Positions 34,578 to 44,419 of a stretch of DNA of 64,000 bases are shown one piece after another. Both the position numbers and the translations under genes were made by a program. How positions within the stretch are numbered: position 1 is the stretch's first letter; every line of letters begins with the position of its first letter. The notes below the pieces were generated by a model. The model made no database searches. It was not told the origin of the DNA and worked only from the letters and a program-made list of their open reading frames with translations. Source of the DNA: an uncultured Hungatella sp. (lineage in GTDB: Bacteria > Bacillota > Clostridia > Lachnospirales > Lachnospiraceae); NCBI GenBank assembly GCA_910585435.1, contig CAJUEJ010000004.1:149700-213699 (forward strand). Direction: 5' to 3'.

Positions 34578-35513
34578 ATGGACAGCAGCAAAAAAACAGG
34601 GAATTCATTGGGCAAAACTTTGGCTAAGGAATTCAAAAGGAACTGGGTTCTGTATGTGATGATGGTTCCGGCATTGGTTTATTTCTTGTTATACTGTTAT
34701 TTTCCAATGTTTGGACTGGTCATCGCCTTTCAGGATTACCGGGTCGGAGATCCATTTTTGGGAGGGAAATTTGTAGGCTTTAAGCACTTTACCGATTTTT
34801 TCCAGAGCTATTACTTCGGAAGGCTGTTAAAGAATACATTTCTTTTAAGTATGGGAGTCCTGATCTTTGGATACCCGGTGCCGCTTATCTTTGCTCTCCT
34901 GTTAAACGAAGTGCGTCATCTTAAGTTTAAGAAACTGGCCCAGACAATCACGTATCTGCCTCATTTTATCAGTCTGGTGGTAATCTGTGGCCTGATTCTG
35001 GATTTTACCAAGATGGACGGACTGATTAACACCCTTATAAAGGCCTGCGGCGGAGAGCCTATTCCCTTTATGTCAAAACCGGAATGGTTCAAGCCAGTGT
35101 ATATCATCTCTGATATATGGTCCAGCTTTGGATGGAACAGCATCATCTTTATCGCAGCCCTCCTTGGCATTGATCAGGAGCAGTACGAGGCGGCAGCCCT
35201 GGACGGGGCAGGCAGATTAAAGAAGATTCTCTACATATCTATTCCCGGAATCACGCCGGTGATTATGACCACGCTTCTGATGCGTCTGGGGCGCGTGATG
35301 TCCCTGGGATTTGAGAAGGTATTTAACCTGTACAACGCGTCCACCTATGAAACGGCTGATATTATTTCTACCTTTGTGTACCGTCAGGGTATCTTAAATG
35401 CAAACTACAGCTCGGCTGCGGCTATCGGCTTGTTCAATGCGGTGATAAACCTGGCGCTTGTGATGGCAGCCAACCGGATAAGCAAGAAACTGACGGAAAG
35501 CAGTCTATGGTAA
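34578..35513 (+). CDS. Sugar ABC transporter permease (LplB/YtcP-type)
   Basis: An inner-membrane permease with about six hydrophobic segments, first YVMMVPALVYFLLYCYFPMF. The coupling loop motif EQYEAAALDGAGRLKKILYI (EAA motif) contacts the ATPase subunit, which is not encoded here and is probably shared. ATG 34578 is preferred, 12 bases after AAGGGGGAA; a GTG at 34545 has no site. Pairs with the permease at 35525. Confidence 0.92.
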   Translation: MDSSKKTGNSLGKTLAKEFKRNWVLYVMMVPALVYFLLYCYFPMFGLVIAFQDYRVGDPFLGGKFVGFKHFTDFFQSYYFGRLLKNTFLLSMGVLIFGYPVPLIFALLLNEVRHLKFKKLAQTITYLPHFISLVVICGLILDFTKMDGLINTLIKACGGEPIPFMSKPEWFKPVYIISDIWSSFGWNSIIFIAALLGIDQEQYEAAALDGAGRLKKILYISIPGITPVIMTTLLMRLGRVMSLGFEKVFNLYNASTYETADIISTFVYRQGILNANYSSAAAIGLFNAVINLALVMAANRISKKLTESSLW

Positions 35514-35524
35514 GGGGGCAGATT

Positions 35525-36403
35525 ATGAGAACAGGGAAAACACTAAAAAAATTCGGACTCTCGGATTGCGTTATCTATGCTATAATTCTGCTGCTGATGA
35601 TTGCCACGCTGTATCCGGTGTGGTACGTGGCCATGGCTTCTGTCAGCGATCCGATAAAGGCATACCAGTCAGGAGGCGTGCTTGTAATACCTAAGGGAAT
35701 CCAGTGGGGCGGATATCGGCATGTGATGGACAATAAGGAGATCTGGAGCGGATATGGAAATACGATTTTTTACACGGTAGCGGCTACATTCCTGAACGTG
35801 GTGCTGACGGCAGCTCTGGCCTATCCGTTATCAAAAAAGAAGCTGATGCTTCGCAAACCTATCACCATGTTTATTATGTTTACCATGTTTTTTAACGGAG
35901 GCATGATCCCTACCTATCTTGTGATGAATAAGATAGGAATTTTAAACACCAGGGCGGCGGTAATTCTGCCAGGACTGGTCAGCGTGTTCAATTTCATTAT
36001 TATGAGAACCAATTTTGAAGCCATACCGGAGAGCCTGGAGGAATCCGCGTATCTGGACGGAGCCGATGACTGGACGATCTTCTGGAAGATTATTATGCCT
36101 TTGAGTAAATCGACTCTGGCAATGATGGTTCTGTTCTACGGGGTACAGCATTGGAGCAGCTGGTTTAATGAGATGCTGTATTTAAGAGACCGTGGATTGT
36201 GGCCTCTGGCATTGATTACCAGAGAAATTATCATTAACAGCAGTACGGGAGTTGCAGCCGAAAGCGGCACAATGACCATGGAAATGTCTGAGAACATCAA
36301 ATATTGTACCATTATGGTGACTACACTTCCGATTCTGTGCCTCTATCCGTTCTTACAGAAATATTTTGTGAAGGGACAGATGGCCGGAGCGGTGAAAGGG
36401 TAA
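35525..36403 (+). CDS. Sugar ABC transporter permease (LplC/YtcP-type)
   Basis: Second permease of the importer, with an N-terminal segment VIYAIILLLMIATLYPVWYV and the EAA motif LEESAYLDGADDWTIFWKII. AAGGGGG ahead of ATG 35525 sets the start, just after the stop of the first permease. The family typically imports oligosaccharides or complex-glycan fragments with a 550-residue binding lipoprotein, which follows. Confidence 0.92.
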   Translation: MRTGKTLKKFGLSDCVIYAIILLLMIATLYPVWYVAMASVSDPIKAYQSGGVLVIPKGIQWGGYRHVMDNKEIWSGYGNTIFYTVAATFLNVVLTAALAYPLSKKKLMLRKPITMFIMFTMFFNGGMIPTYLVMNKIGILNTRAAVILPGLVSVFNFIIMRTNFEAIPESLEESAYLDGADDWTIFWKIIMPLSKSTLAMMVLFYGVQHWSSWFNEMLYLRDRGLWPLALITREIIINSSTGVAAESGTMTMEMSENIKYCTIMVTTLPILCLYPFLQKYFVKGQMAGAVKG

Positions 36404-36418
36404 GGGAGAGGAAAAACT

Positions 36419-38107
36419 ATGAGAAAAGATAGAAATACAGCAATAATGAAGCTGAGAAAAACAGTGGGAGTTATGATTACCGTTTCCATGATTGCAGGGC
36501 TTGCAGGATGTGGATCATCCGGCAGTAATGGGGCAAAGGATCAGAGCCAGGCAGAAGGAGGTGGTTTGCAGGATACCCAGGCCGGCGGGGAATTTACAGG
36601 AGAGCCTGTGGAGGCATCCTATCCTCTGACTTCCGAGAAAAAGCAGCTGACCGTTTACGCAAAGAACAGCAATTCCAGTGTCTTAAGCAGCTATCAGGAG
36701 ATCCAGGCTTTTGAGAAGGCGGCGGAAACCTTGGGAGTAGAGCTGGTATGGACCCATCCGGTGGCAGGAAGCGAGACGGATCAGTATAACCTGATGATTG
36801 CCTCCCAGGAACTTCCGGACATTATTTTCTGGGATTTTTCCAGCACCTCTACAAAGCTGACCGGGCTCATAGACAATGGAAGCGCTATTGATATGGATTC
36901 CCTGATTCGCCAGTACGCCCCCAATTATCTGAAGGCTTTGGAGACGGATGAGGAGATTATGAGGCAGGCGCTGACCGATGAGGGGAAATTTGCTGCCATG
37001 TATAAGCTGGAGCCGACGCAGGCCCGCCTGGTTACCGCCGGCCCGCTGATGCGCAAAGATCTTCTGGAACAGTATGGCCTTGAAGTCCCGGTTACCATAG
37101 AAGACTGGTACAAGAACTTAAAGACATTTAAAGAGAACGGGATGCAGGCCCCTCTGACTGTCTCCAACAGTGAACCCAGAACATCCCTTTATTTCACCAT
37201 GTCCGCCTTTCAGACATATTATTCTTTCTACATAGATCCGGATACCGGCAAGATAGCTTATGGACCTATTACGGAAAACTACAGAGAATGGTTAAGGGAG
37301 ATGAAACGCTGGTATGGCGAGGGCCTGATCGATCCGGAGTATACGGCAACGGACCGAAAGACGTTAGCCAGCAACATGACAGGCGGAAAGAGCGGTGCAA
37401 CCATGGGATTGCTGTCTGCAACCATAGGGAATCTGACCTCAACGGCAAGAACTCAAAACCCGGATTATGAACTGGTTGGCTGCCCCTGGCCGGTAAAGGC
37501 AGAGGGGGACACGCCATACGTTATTAATTATGAGGCAGCTGTGCGGGTAGGCGGTATGGGTGCTGTGGTTACCTCCAGCTGTCAGGAACCGGTTTTGGCA
37601 GTGCAGGTGCTTGATTACTTTTACAGCGAAGAAGGACAGGATTTGCTGAATTGGGGAATCGAGGGCGTGACGTATGAGAAGGATGGCAGCAATAACAAGA
37701 AGTTTACAGATGGGATCATGAAGGAGGCTTCCGGCAAGACACCTTCTGAGGCAATAGCCCCTTATGCAATCCCGGCCCTGGGATTCACAAAGATGATGGA
37801 TTATGATGCTTGGGCAGCCATTAACTTAAGCCTTCCGGAACAGTTTGAGGCCAATAAAGTTTGGGCAGAAGGCAGTACAGGCATGATGCTGCCAAATCTG
37901 GAGCTGACCAGTGAAAAGAATGACGAGTACAACAAGATTATGAATGAGATTAAGACCTATGTGGATGAAAACCAGATTAAATTTATTACAGGCGCCCTGG
38001 ACGTGGACAGTGATTTCGAAAAGTATGTGGACCAGATTAAGAAAATGAAAATTGAGACGGCTGCAGCCTACATGCAGGAAGCTTATGATGCCTACAAAAA
38101 CCGATAA
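36419..38107 (+). CDS. Extracellular sugar-binding lipoprotein (LplA-like)
   Basis: A lipoprotein signal ends in the lipobox IAGLAGC with Cys31 as the modified residue, followed by a Ser/Gly/Gln-rich linker. The 562-residue length and tracts LPDIIFWDFSS, YGLEVPVTIEDWYKN and FYSEEGQDLLNWGIEGVTYE match the large solute-binding proteins that accompany LplB/YtcP permeases. It probably delivers the glycoside cleaved by the GH2 enzyme of the same operon. Confidence 0.93.
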   Translation: MRKDRNTAIMKLRKTVGVMITVSMIAGLAGCGSSGSNGAKDQSQAEGGGLQDTQAGGEFTGEPVEASYPLTSEKKQLTVYAKNSNSSVLSSYQEIQAFEKAAETLGVELVWTHPVAGSETDQYNLMIASQELPDIIFWDFSSTSTKLTGLIDNGSAIDMDSLIRQYAPNYLKALETDEEIMRQALTDEGKFAAMYKLEPTQARLVTAGPLMRKDLLEQYGLEVPVTIEDWYKNLKTFKENGMQAPLTVSNSEPRTSLYFTMSAFQTYYSFYIDPDTGKIAYGPITENYREWLREMKRWYGEGLIDPEYTATDRKTLASNMTGGKSGATMGLLSATIGNLTSTARTQNPDYELVGCPWPVKAEGDTPYVINYEAAVRVGGMGAVVTSSCQEPVLAVQVLDYFYSEEGQDLLNWGIEGVTYEKDGSNNKKFTDGIMKEASGKTPSEAIAPYAIPALGFTKMMDYDAWAAINLSLPEQFEANKVWAEGSTGMMLPNLELTSEKNDEYNKIMNEIKTYVDENQIKFITGALDVDSDFEKYVDQIKKMKIETAAAYMQEAYDAYKNR

Positions 38108-38134
38108 AGGTTTCCTTCCTTTGAAAAACGCCTC

Positions 38135-38163
38135 TGGACGGAAGTGCTAAACTCTGTTATAGT
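38135..38163 (+). promoter_or_regulatory. Promoter candidate for the AraC-type regulator
   Basis: TGGACG at 38135-38140, 17 bases, TATAGT at 38158-38163. Transcription would begin near 38170, leaving almost no leader for the ATG at 38175 and favouring the ATG at 38199. Confidence 0.55.
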
Positions 38164-38198
38164 AGGGCTGTAGAATGAGACGCAAACGGGAAATACAG

Positions 38199-40538
38199 AT
38201 GAGTAAGGAAAATGAGAACAGGAAAAATCTACGCAGCCGGCATTTCCTGACACGGTTGATGGCCTCTTTCGGAATCATGCTGATTCTGCCAGTATTTCTG
38301 GCAGTGGTGAATTATTTGTGGTCCAGAAATGTGCTGGAAAAGGAAACTATCCGATACAACCAGGCGATGCTGGATCAGGCTCAGGCTGTGATCGATGAGA
38401 AGCTGCAGGGAATCCAGCTGTACGCGTTTGAATTGTCGCAGAATGATTCCCTGAATCCTTTTTTAAGAGAAAATCAGATGGAGCAGGGGGAGCTGCTGGT
38501 GGAGGTGGAACGGGTAAAAAAACAGCTGCAGCGGTTTATGGCCCTCTATCCGAGAGTGGAAAGCGCAGTGGTCTATTCTGTCGGCCAGCAGGCAGGAGTC
38601 TCTGGCCTGGCTGCCTGTTTTGAAAAGTGGCCGGAAGCAGCGGTAAGGCTTCTGCGGGGGAATACAGATCAGTGGCGTGAGACAGAATTTTCTGGGCTGG
38701 AGCATGAGATCATGAGGTATCTTGAGACAGAAAATCTGTATTGCAGTTTTGTGGAGTTCCAGGAGCCCGGGGGAGAAAAGAGAGTGCTTCTGGTTCACAG
38801 CCTTCCCATATGGAGCAGCGGCGTATCTTATGACGGTGTGCTGGTGGCTGAGATCGATATGGGGGGGCTTTTGGAGGCGGCCGGAGGTTTCATAGAGGAG
38901 TCAGGAGGGGCTTTTGGAATTGTTGACCGGGACGGAAAAGTGGTGGCTGACATCGGGAGAGAGGAGCTGCTTTTGAAGATCTCCGTTCCGTCTCTTCAGA
39001 CAGGCAGGATAAAGGATAATCACAGCTATTATCTCACAGCGGTACAGAAATGTGCGGTCAACAGCTGGAGCTATGTGATGATCCAGCCGGATACCTTGTT
39101 TGTTACAAAGCTGCGCAACAACCGGAATTTTACCCTGCTTATGCTGGCACTTCTTCTGCTTCTGGGAGGATTTCTTGCATATGCACTGGGCAGAACCAAT
39201 TACAGGCCGGTAAAGCTGATTATGGATAAGCTGAAATCCCGGAGAGACCGGATGGGTGAAAGCGATGGAGACGGCGATGAATTTTTATACATTGAGCGGG
39301 TTCTTGACGAGATGGCAGAATCAGTTCAGGAGGTCCAGGCCGTTATGGAAAAGCAGATGCCAAAGATCCGCAGCGGCATGCTCCAGAGCCTTCTAAACAA
39401 TACGGTGACTGATTATGACGAGTTTCTGCGCAGGATGAAGGAATGCGGCATTTCCTATGAAGAAGGCGCATATACAGTGGCAGTTGTGCATGTGCAGCAG
39501 TTTCCCGCAAAGCAGCTGGAGAAGCAGGCATTGCTAAAGGCGCTGCTGTGGGAACTTTTGAGGGAGACCATGGGCAGTCAGTTTCTTCGCAGCACAGTGG
39601 AAATGTCCGATGACAATCTTGTCTCGGTCATCAATGGTCAGCCAGAACATCTTAAGGAAGAGATACAGGAGTGTTTACAGGTGTTTATGAGCCGATCCAG
39701 AAAAGAACTGCAGATTCTTTTGATGATCGCCGTAGGGGATCCGGTGGAGCGGCTGGAAGAGCTGCCGGCTGTCTGTCAGCAGACCATGGCTATGCTGTGG
39801 AATCAAAGGGGACAAGAGAATTTCGGAGAAATTTTGACCATCGAGAAAAAAGAAATGTTTCGCCTTTATTACTGCCCGGCCGAGGTTAGGAACCGGATCA
39901 GCAGTTATGTGATGGCAGGGAAGGAAGAACTGGCCTGCAAGATTCTGGATGAAAACTACCATGAGAATTTTGACAACCGGAGAGTAACCCGGGTGGTGGC
40001 AGTCAGCTATTTTATCATGCTCATCGACACGATTCTCAACTGTTATTCTGTATCAGAAGAAGAGAAGCAGAAGCTATGGGATAAGTGCAATCCGGTTGCA
40101 GCCCTTTTAGCGGAGGAGACTCCTGAGGCTATGGTGATGATCGTAAAGGGCTTTGCTCAGATGGTGGGCCATTATATACGCCAGCGGATGGAGAATCATA
40201 CAGACAGCATGAAGTACCGGATCTTAAAGTATATTCGGGAACAGTATACAAGCAATGATTTAAGCCTGTCTTATGTGGCAGATCATTTCCTTATCACCCC
40301 TAATTACCTGTCCGCCTTTTTCAAAGAGCAGGTGGGAGACACATTTTTAAATTATTTAACAGGGCTGCGGCTGGAACAGGCCAGACAGCTTTTGATAGAG
40401 ACGGACTATGCGGTAAACGTGATTGCGGAGAAGGTAGGATATGCCAGCGCCAATACATTTATCAGGACATTCAAGAAGGTGGAGAACATGACACCTGGAG
40501 AATACCGGGAGTATGCAAGGCAGCGGGCAAAATTATAG
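38199..40538 (+). CDS. Membrane-anchored AraC-family regulator (YesN/YesM hybrid type)
   Basis: Two hydrophobic segments (FGIMLILPVFLAVVNYL and FTLLMLALLLLLGGFLAYAL, the latter near residue 315) bracket an extracellular sensor domain. A cytoplasmic helical region and a C-terminal AraC DNA-binding domain follow (YIREQYTSNDLSLSYVADHF, NYLSAFFKEQVGDTF, VIAEKVGYASANTFIRTFKK). Such proteins sense extracellular sugar and activate their neighbouring transport operon. I chose ATG 38199 because of the promoter position, although its ribosome-binding site is weak. Confidence 0.88.
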   Translation: MSKENENRKNLRSRHFLTRLMASFGIMLILPVFLAVVNYLWSRNVLEKETIRYNQAMLDQAQAVIDEKLQGIQLYAFELSQNDSLNPFLRENQMEQGELLVEVERVKKQLQRFMALYPRVESAVVYSVGQQAGVSGLAACFEKWPEAAVRLLRGNTDQWRETEFSGLEHEIMRYLETENLYCSFVEFQEPGGEKRVLLVHSLPIWSSGVSYDGVLVAEIDMGGLLEAAGGFIEESGGAFGIVDRDGKVVADIGREELLLKISVPSLQTGRIKDNHSYYLTAVQKCAVNSWSYVMIQPDTLFVTKLRNNRNFTLLMLALLLLLGGFLAYALGRTNYRPVKLIMDKLKSRRDRMGESDGDGDEFLYIERVLDEMAESVQEVQAVMEKQMPKIRSGMLQSLLNNTVTDYDEFLRRMKECGISYEEGAYTVAVVHVQQFPAKQLEKQALLKALLWELLRETMGSQFLRSTVEMSDDNLVSVINGQPEHLKEEIQECLQVFMSRSRKELQILLMIAVGDPVERLEELPAVCQQTMAMLWNQRGQENFGEILTIEKKEMFRLYYCPAEVRNRISSYVMAGKEELACKILDENYHENFDNRRVTRVVAVSYFIMLIDTILNCYSVSEEEKQKLWDKCNPVAALLAEETPEAMVMIVKGFAQMVGHYIRQRMENHTDSMKYRILKYIREQYTSNDLSLSYVADHFLITPNYLSAFFKEQVGDTFLNYLTGLRLEQARQLLIETDYAVNVIAEKVGYASANTFIRTFKKVENMTPGEYREYARQRAKL

Positions 40539-40555
40539 CAGGAGGAGGGATACAA

Positions 40556-42778
40556 GTGAGAGAAATAACTCGTTTAAACGAAAACTGGCAGTTTGGAAAA
40601 TGGCCGGAGGGCAGCATCAGTGCGCTGCCGCCAAAGAACCTGGAAAAGCAGCTGGTCCAGCTGCCCCATACCTGGTACAAGGATGATGATCAGTATGAGG
40701 GTATCGGGGTCTATGAGAGGATACTGGATATACAGCTGGAGGAGAACACCAGGGCGTACCTGGAATTTCAGGGGGCAGACCGGTGGTGCCGGGTTTACAT
40801 AAACGGTGTGTTTTTAGGGGAGCATAAAGGCGGCTACTCCGCTTTCCGTTTTCCTCTTGATGAGGGCACGGTAAAAACAGGGGAAAACCGGCTGACCGTG
40901 GTTTTGGATAACCGAAGCTATGAGGAGATCAGCCCGTTAGCAGGAGACTTTACAGTGTATGGGGGTCTCTACCGGGATGTGAATCTGATTCTCGTGCCAG
41001 AGAGCCATTTTGATTTGCTGTATTATGGAACCTGCGGCGTTTTAGTAAGAACAGAGGTAAACGGAGACGGGCAGGGGGTGGTTCGGCTGGAGCCTCATCT
41101 TCAGGGTGTCGGACATGACCATAGGATTTTGTATGAGATATACGCTCCTGACGGCAGCCTGGCAGAAAGCCTGGAGACTGGGGCAGTACAGGAAGAGTCC
41201 GTTCTTTGCCTGAAAAGTCCGGTGCTGTGGGACGGCAAAGAGAATCCTTCCCTTTACCAGGTGGCTGCCAGGCTTCTGTCCGGGGAAAACGTATTGGACG
41301 AGGTAAGGATTTCCACCGGCTTTCGGAGTATCTCCATGGACGGGGAGACGGGGTTCTTCTTAAACGGCCGTCATCTGCGGATTAACGGGGTGGCGCGTCA
41401 TCAGGACTTTGGCCAGGTATTTTCCGCCACAACTCCTGTACAGTGGGAACGGGACATGGAATTGATCCGGGAAATCGGAGCCAACGCAGTACGGCTCTCC
41501 CACTACCAGCATCCCTGGTATTTTTATGATCTGTGCGACAGGGAAGGCCTGGTGGTCTGGGCGGAGATTCCCATGCTGAAAATGAACGACACAAAAGAGT
41601 GTATGGACAACGCGTGTTCTCAGATGAAGGAATTAATCCGTCAGAACCTGCACCATCCGTCTATCTGTTTCTGGGGAATTGAAAATGAAATCGCCATCTT
41701 TGGGGAAGAGGAATACATGTATGAGAACTGCCGAACGTTAAACCGGCTGGTTCATCAGCTGGATCCGGGACGGCTGACAACCGCCGCTAACCTGTATACG
41801 GTGAAGAATGACAGCCCTCTGAATCACATATCAGATATGGTGGGCTACAATATCTATTTTGGCTGGTATTACGGCGCTATGGAAGAGTATGATTCCTTTC
41901 TGGACAAGTTTCACAAAGACTGTCCTGACGTGCCTCTGGGAATCAGCGAGTACGGTGTGGACTGCAGCATTGGTTTTCATCAGGAAAACCCTAAGCTTAA
42001 GGACTACTCAGAGGAATTCCAGAGCCTGTTCCATGAGACGGTTTACAAGATTATCCAGTCAAAGCGTTATATGTGGGGCAGCTTTGTGTGGAATATGTTT
42101 GACTTTGGCAGTGCCAGGAGAAACGAAGGCGGCGTTAAGTACCGGAACTGTAAGGGCTTGGTGACATTTGACCGAACAGTTAAAAAAGATGCCTTTTACT
42201 ATTATAAGTCCCAGTGGGCCAAGGAGCCTTTTGTATATGTGGCGGAACGGCGTTTTGAGAAGCGGGCGGCAGAAAAAATCCGGGTGAAGGTGTATTCCAA
42301 TCTGCCACAGGTGACGCTTAAGGCCGGCCAGTGGCAGGAGACAGGACACTCGGACAGCGGCATTTTCCTGTTTGAGAATGTCCCTCTTGCCCATGGCTCC
42401 AATCAGATTACAGCCAGGGCAGGCCAGTACAGCGACCAGGCAGTGTTTGAGAGAGTAAAGGAGCCTGAGGCTTCTTATACGTTTGTGGATCCCAACCCGG
42501 AAATCAATGTAAGAAACTGGTTTCTGGATGAACAGGAGGAGGCTGCATTGTTCCCTAAAGGCTGCTGGTCCGTGATGGATCCCATGTCAGAGATGTTAAA
42601 AGATGAAAAGGTCATGGAGGTCATCGAGAACTGGTCTTTTCGTCTGGCAGATGCCATGAGAGAGAGAAAAGGAAGTATGCCGTTGTTTAGGATACTCAAT
42701 TACATGAGAGATGACTTTAAAGAAGACAGCATGAAGGAGTTAAACCGACTCCTGGCTCAGATAAAGAAGGAATCATAG
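40556..42778 (+). CDS. Glycoside hydrolase family 2 enzyme
   Basis: The N-terminal jelly roll (WQFGKWPEG, YERILDIQL, GADRWCRVYINGVFLGEHKG) leads to an immunoglobulin-like domain and the TIM barrel. The acid/base glutamate is in FWGIENEIA (about 376) and the nucleophile in GISEYGVDC (about 464). No signal peptide, so it acts in the cytoplasm on imported sugar as a beta-galactosidase, glucuronidase or related enzyme. GTG 40556 is the start, six bases after GGAGGAGGG. Last gene of the operon. Confidence 0.92.
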   Translation: MREITRLNENWQFGKWPEGSISALPPKNLEKQLVQLPHTWYKDDDQYEGIGVYERILDIQLEENTRAYLEFQGADRWCRVYINGVFLGEHKGGYSAFRFPLDEGTVKTGENRLTVVLDNRSYEEISPLAGDFTVYGGLYRDVNLILVPESHFDLLYYGTCGVLVRTEVNGDGQGVVRLEPHLQGVGHDHRILYEIYAPDGSLAESLETGAVQEESVLCLKSPVLWDGKENPSLYQVAARLLSGENVLDEVRISTGFRSISMDGETGFFLNGRHLRINGVARHQDFGQVFSATTPVQWERDMELIREIGANAVRLSHYQHPWYFYDLCDREGLVVWAEIPMLKMNDTKECMDNACSQMKELIRQNLHHPSICFWGIENEIAIFGEEEYMYENCRTLNRLVHQLDPGRLTTAANLYTVKNDSPLNHISDMVGYNIYFGWYYGAMEEYDSFLDKFHKDCPDVPLGISEYGVDCSIGFHQENPKLKDYSEEFQSLFHETVYKIIQSKRYMWGSFVWNMFDFGSARRNEGGVKYRNCKGLVTFDRTVKKDAFYYYKSQWAKEPFVYVAERRFEKRAAEKIRVKVYSNLPQVTLKAGQWQETGHSDSGIFLFENVPLAHGSNQITARAGQYSDQAVFERVKEPEASYTFVDPNPEINVRNWFLDEQEEAALFPKGCWSVMDPMSEMLKDEKVMEVIENWSFRLADAMRERKGSMPLFRILNYMRDDFKEDSMKELNRLLAQIKKES

Positions 42779-42792
42779 AGAATGGATTTTTC

Positions 42793-42837
42793 ATGCCCCG
42801 GCAGAGTGAAAAAAGGAAACTCTGCCAGGGCATTTTG
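42793..42837. terminator. Bidirectional terminator after the GH2 gene
   Basis: ATGCCCCGGCAGAGT pairs with ACTCTGCCAGGGCAT with one mismatch, followed by TTTT on the plus strand and preceded by an A-poor/T-rich tract for the minus strand transcript. Confidence 0.8.
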
Positions 42838-42840
42838 ATG

Positions 42841-43428
42841 TTACTTCTCCGCAGCTGCAGCCACAGTATCTTTATCCTCTACCTGCTTATCCGCCAGATA
42901 CGGGGGGGTGCTTAAGGTTTCTTTTTTGTTCTGAATCAGCCTCCATCCAAGCCAGATAATCAGCGCGGCAGCGGCCAGCTGAGGAAGGGCATTGCCCCAG
43001 TACCGGATGAAGGACGTGACTGCATCCGACCATATGAACCAGCGGGCGATGGAAGATAGGATATGGTTTACATTGTTCCAGATAATGCCTACGCCCATAA
43101 AAATAAGGAGAAAGGCCAGAGGCTTCCGGTATTTCATGGCCAGGGAGGTCAGCTGGCTTGGCTGGATGTGGAACAGATAATCATCCTCCAGAGCATAAAA
43201 CTCGTCGTCCGGCATATTGTTTAAATTGTGGGTGTGAAAGAAGCTGTAAAACCATAAAACCGGAAGAAAGCAGATGAAAGGCCGAAACAGATAACCGAAG
43301 ATACCATAGCCTCCGAAGAACAGTACCATGATGCTGGCCCCTGTCTTGTAAAATCCCAGGTACATTTCCCCGGCTCCCGGAATCAGGGATATAAAAAATG
43401 TTAAAAATTTACTCTTCTTGTTTGTCAT
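42841..43428 (-). CDS. Membrane protein of the ECF sigma operon
   Basis: A 195-residue protein with several hydrophobic segments (FLTFFISLIPGAGEMYLGFY, IMVLFFGGYGIFGYLF, PLAFLLIFMGVGIIW, ALPQLAAAALIIWLGW). The start resembles TM2-like or small Lachnospiraceae membrane proteins. It overlaps the end of the preceding gene by 20 bases and has GGAGG upstream, so it is co-translated with the sigma/anti-sigma pair and may be part of the signal-sensing complex. Function not recognised. Confidence 0.75.
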   Translation of the reverse strand: MTNKKSKFLTFFISLIPGAGEMYLGFYKTGASIMVLFFGGYGIFGYLFRPFICFLPVLWFYSFFHTHNLNNMPDDEFYALEDDYLFHIQPSQLTSLAMKYRKPLAFLLIFMGVGIIWNNVNHILSSIARWFIWSDAVTSFIRYWGNALPQLAAAALIIWLGWRLIQNKKETLSTPPYLADKQVEDKDTVAAAAEK

Positions 43429-43831
43429 ATGGCTCTACCTCCATTTCCCACAGACGTTTGGAAAAATCGTCTACTTTCTCATTGAATTCCTGGATAATCT
43501 CATATGCCTCCGTATGCACAGGGTTTGACAGATATTTTTTATGTGCCCCGGGGGCGGAGATGATAAATCCGACGCAGCATGCCACTGTCAGAGTAACCTT
43601 TACTTCATAGTACCACAAGGTCAGCCTTTTGGAAAGCCGGTTAGACCCTGCGACAAGCTTAATATCCAGCTGCCTTGTGCGGGCCAGCACAGAAGATTTC
43701 AGATTGGCGGGGGCGCTTATCAGTCCCTGACTCTCCACCAGATCTGCCAGACGCTCCGCATAAAAGCTGCTGGAGGATGCCTTTTCCAGTATCTGGATCA
43801 CCGGTAAATTCCTGTCGTTCAAATTATCCAT
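43409..43831 (-). CDS. Probable anti-sigma factor, single-pass membrane protein
   Basis: A 140-residue protein with a cytoplasmic N-terminal part, a single hydrophobic segment (VKVTLTVACCVGFIIS) near residue 80 and an extracytoplasmic tail rich in charged residues. Its start overlaps the sigma factor gene by eight bases. No zinc-binding anti-sigma motif is visible. Role is inferred from position and topology. Confidence 0.65.
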   Translation of the reverse strand: MDNLNDRNLPVIQILEKASSSSFYAERLADLVESQGLISAPANLKSSVLARTRQLDIKLVAGSNRLSKRLTLWYYEVKVTLTVACCVGFIISAPGAHKKYLSNPVHTEAYEIIQEFNEKVDDFSKRLWEMEVEPYDKQEE

Positions 43832-44348
43832 TCCACAAATCCTCCTTCCTGTACAGCTTCTTAAGCATGGCTTTTGCCCGATATACCTGGGTCTGAAGGG
43901 TTTTTAAATTTTTCCCGGTTTTGGCTGCCATGTCTGTCATAGGTATCTCATAATAAAAATAGTCCAGGGCCACCTCCTTATACGGAGATTTAAGCTGCAT
44001 GCAGCAGTCATATAATTCCTGATGAAGCTCCCTCTCCATCACATCCTTCTCCAGAGCCGGGGACGAATCCTTACAGGAAATAAAATATTGATCCTCAGTG
44101 GGAATCTGCCTGCGGCCGGAGGCTTTTAAATAGTCCAGACATTTGTTGGTGGCGATTTTACAAAGCCATGCCCTCTCATTCTTTCCGTCGAAGGAGGTCA
44201 TGTTTTTGTAGGCAGAGAGGAAGGTTTCCTGTGACAGGTCCTGCGCGTCGAAATAGTCTTTTGTTAATTGGAAACATATGGAAAAGATCAGATTCTGATA
44301 CGTATCGATCCATTGCTCCAGTACTGCCTCAGCATTAATCTTCCTCAC
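43824..44348 (-). CDS. ECF-type RNA polymerase sigma factor
   Basis: Region 2 appears as NLIFSICFQLTKDYFDAQDLSQETFLSAY with the ECF core DAQDLSQETF, and region 4 as SPYKEVALDYFYYE then LKTLQTQVYRAKAMLKKL. About 174 residues, the usual ECF length. The start is unusual: GTG at 44348-44346 overlaps the Shine-Dalgarno itself, AGGAGGTGA (44353-44345), whereas an ATT codon at 44339-44337 sits eight bases beyond it. First gene of a three-gene minus-strand operon with its likely anti-sigma factor. Confidence 0.9.
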   Translation of the reverse strand: MRKINAEAVLEQWIDTYQNLIFSICFQLTKDYFDAQDLSQETFLSAYKNMTSFDGKNERAWLCKIATNKCLDYLKASGRRQIPTEDQYFISCKDSSPALEKDVMERELHQELYDCCMQLKSPYKEVALDYFYYEIPMTDMAAKTGKNLKTLQTQVYRAKAMLKKLYRKEDLWNG

Positions 44349-44419
44349 CTCCTCGCCTATTATTATAACGGAACATATAACATATTGTCTTCAAACTGGC
44401 TGGAAAAAAAACGGAATTC

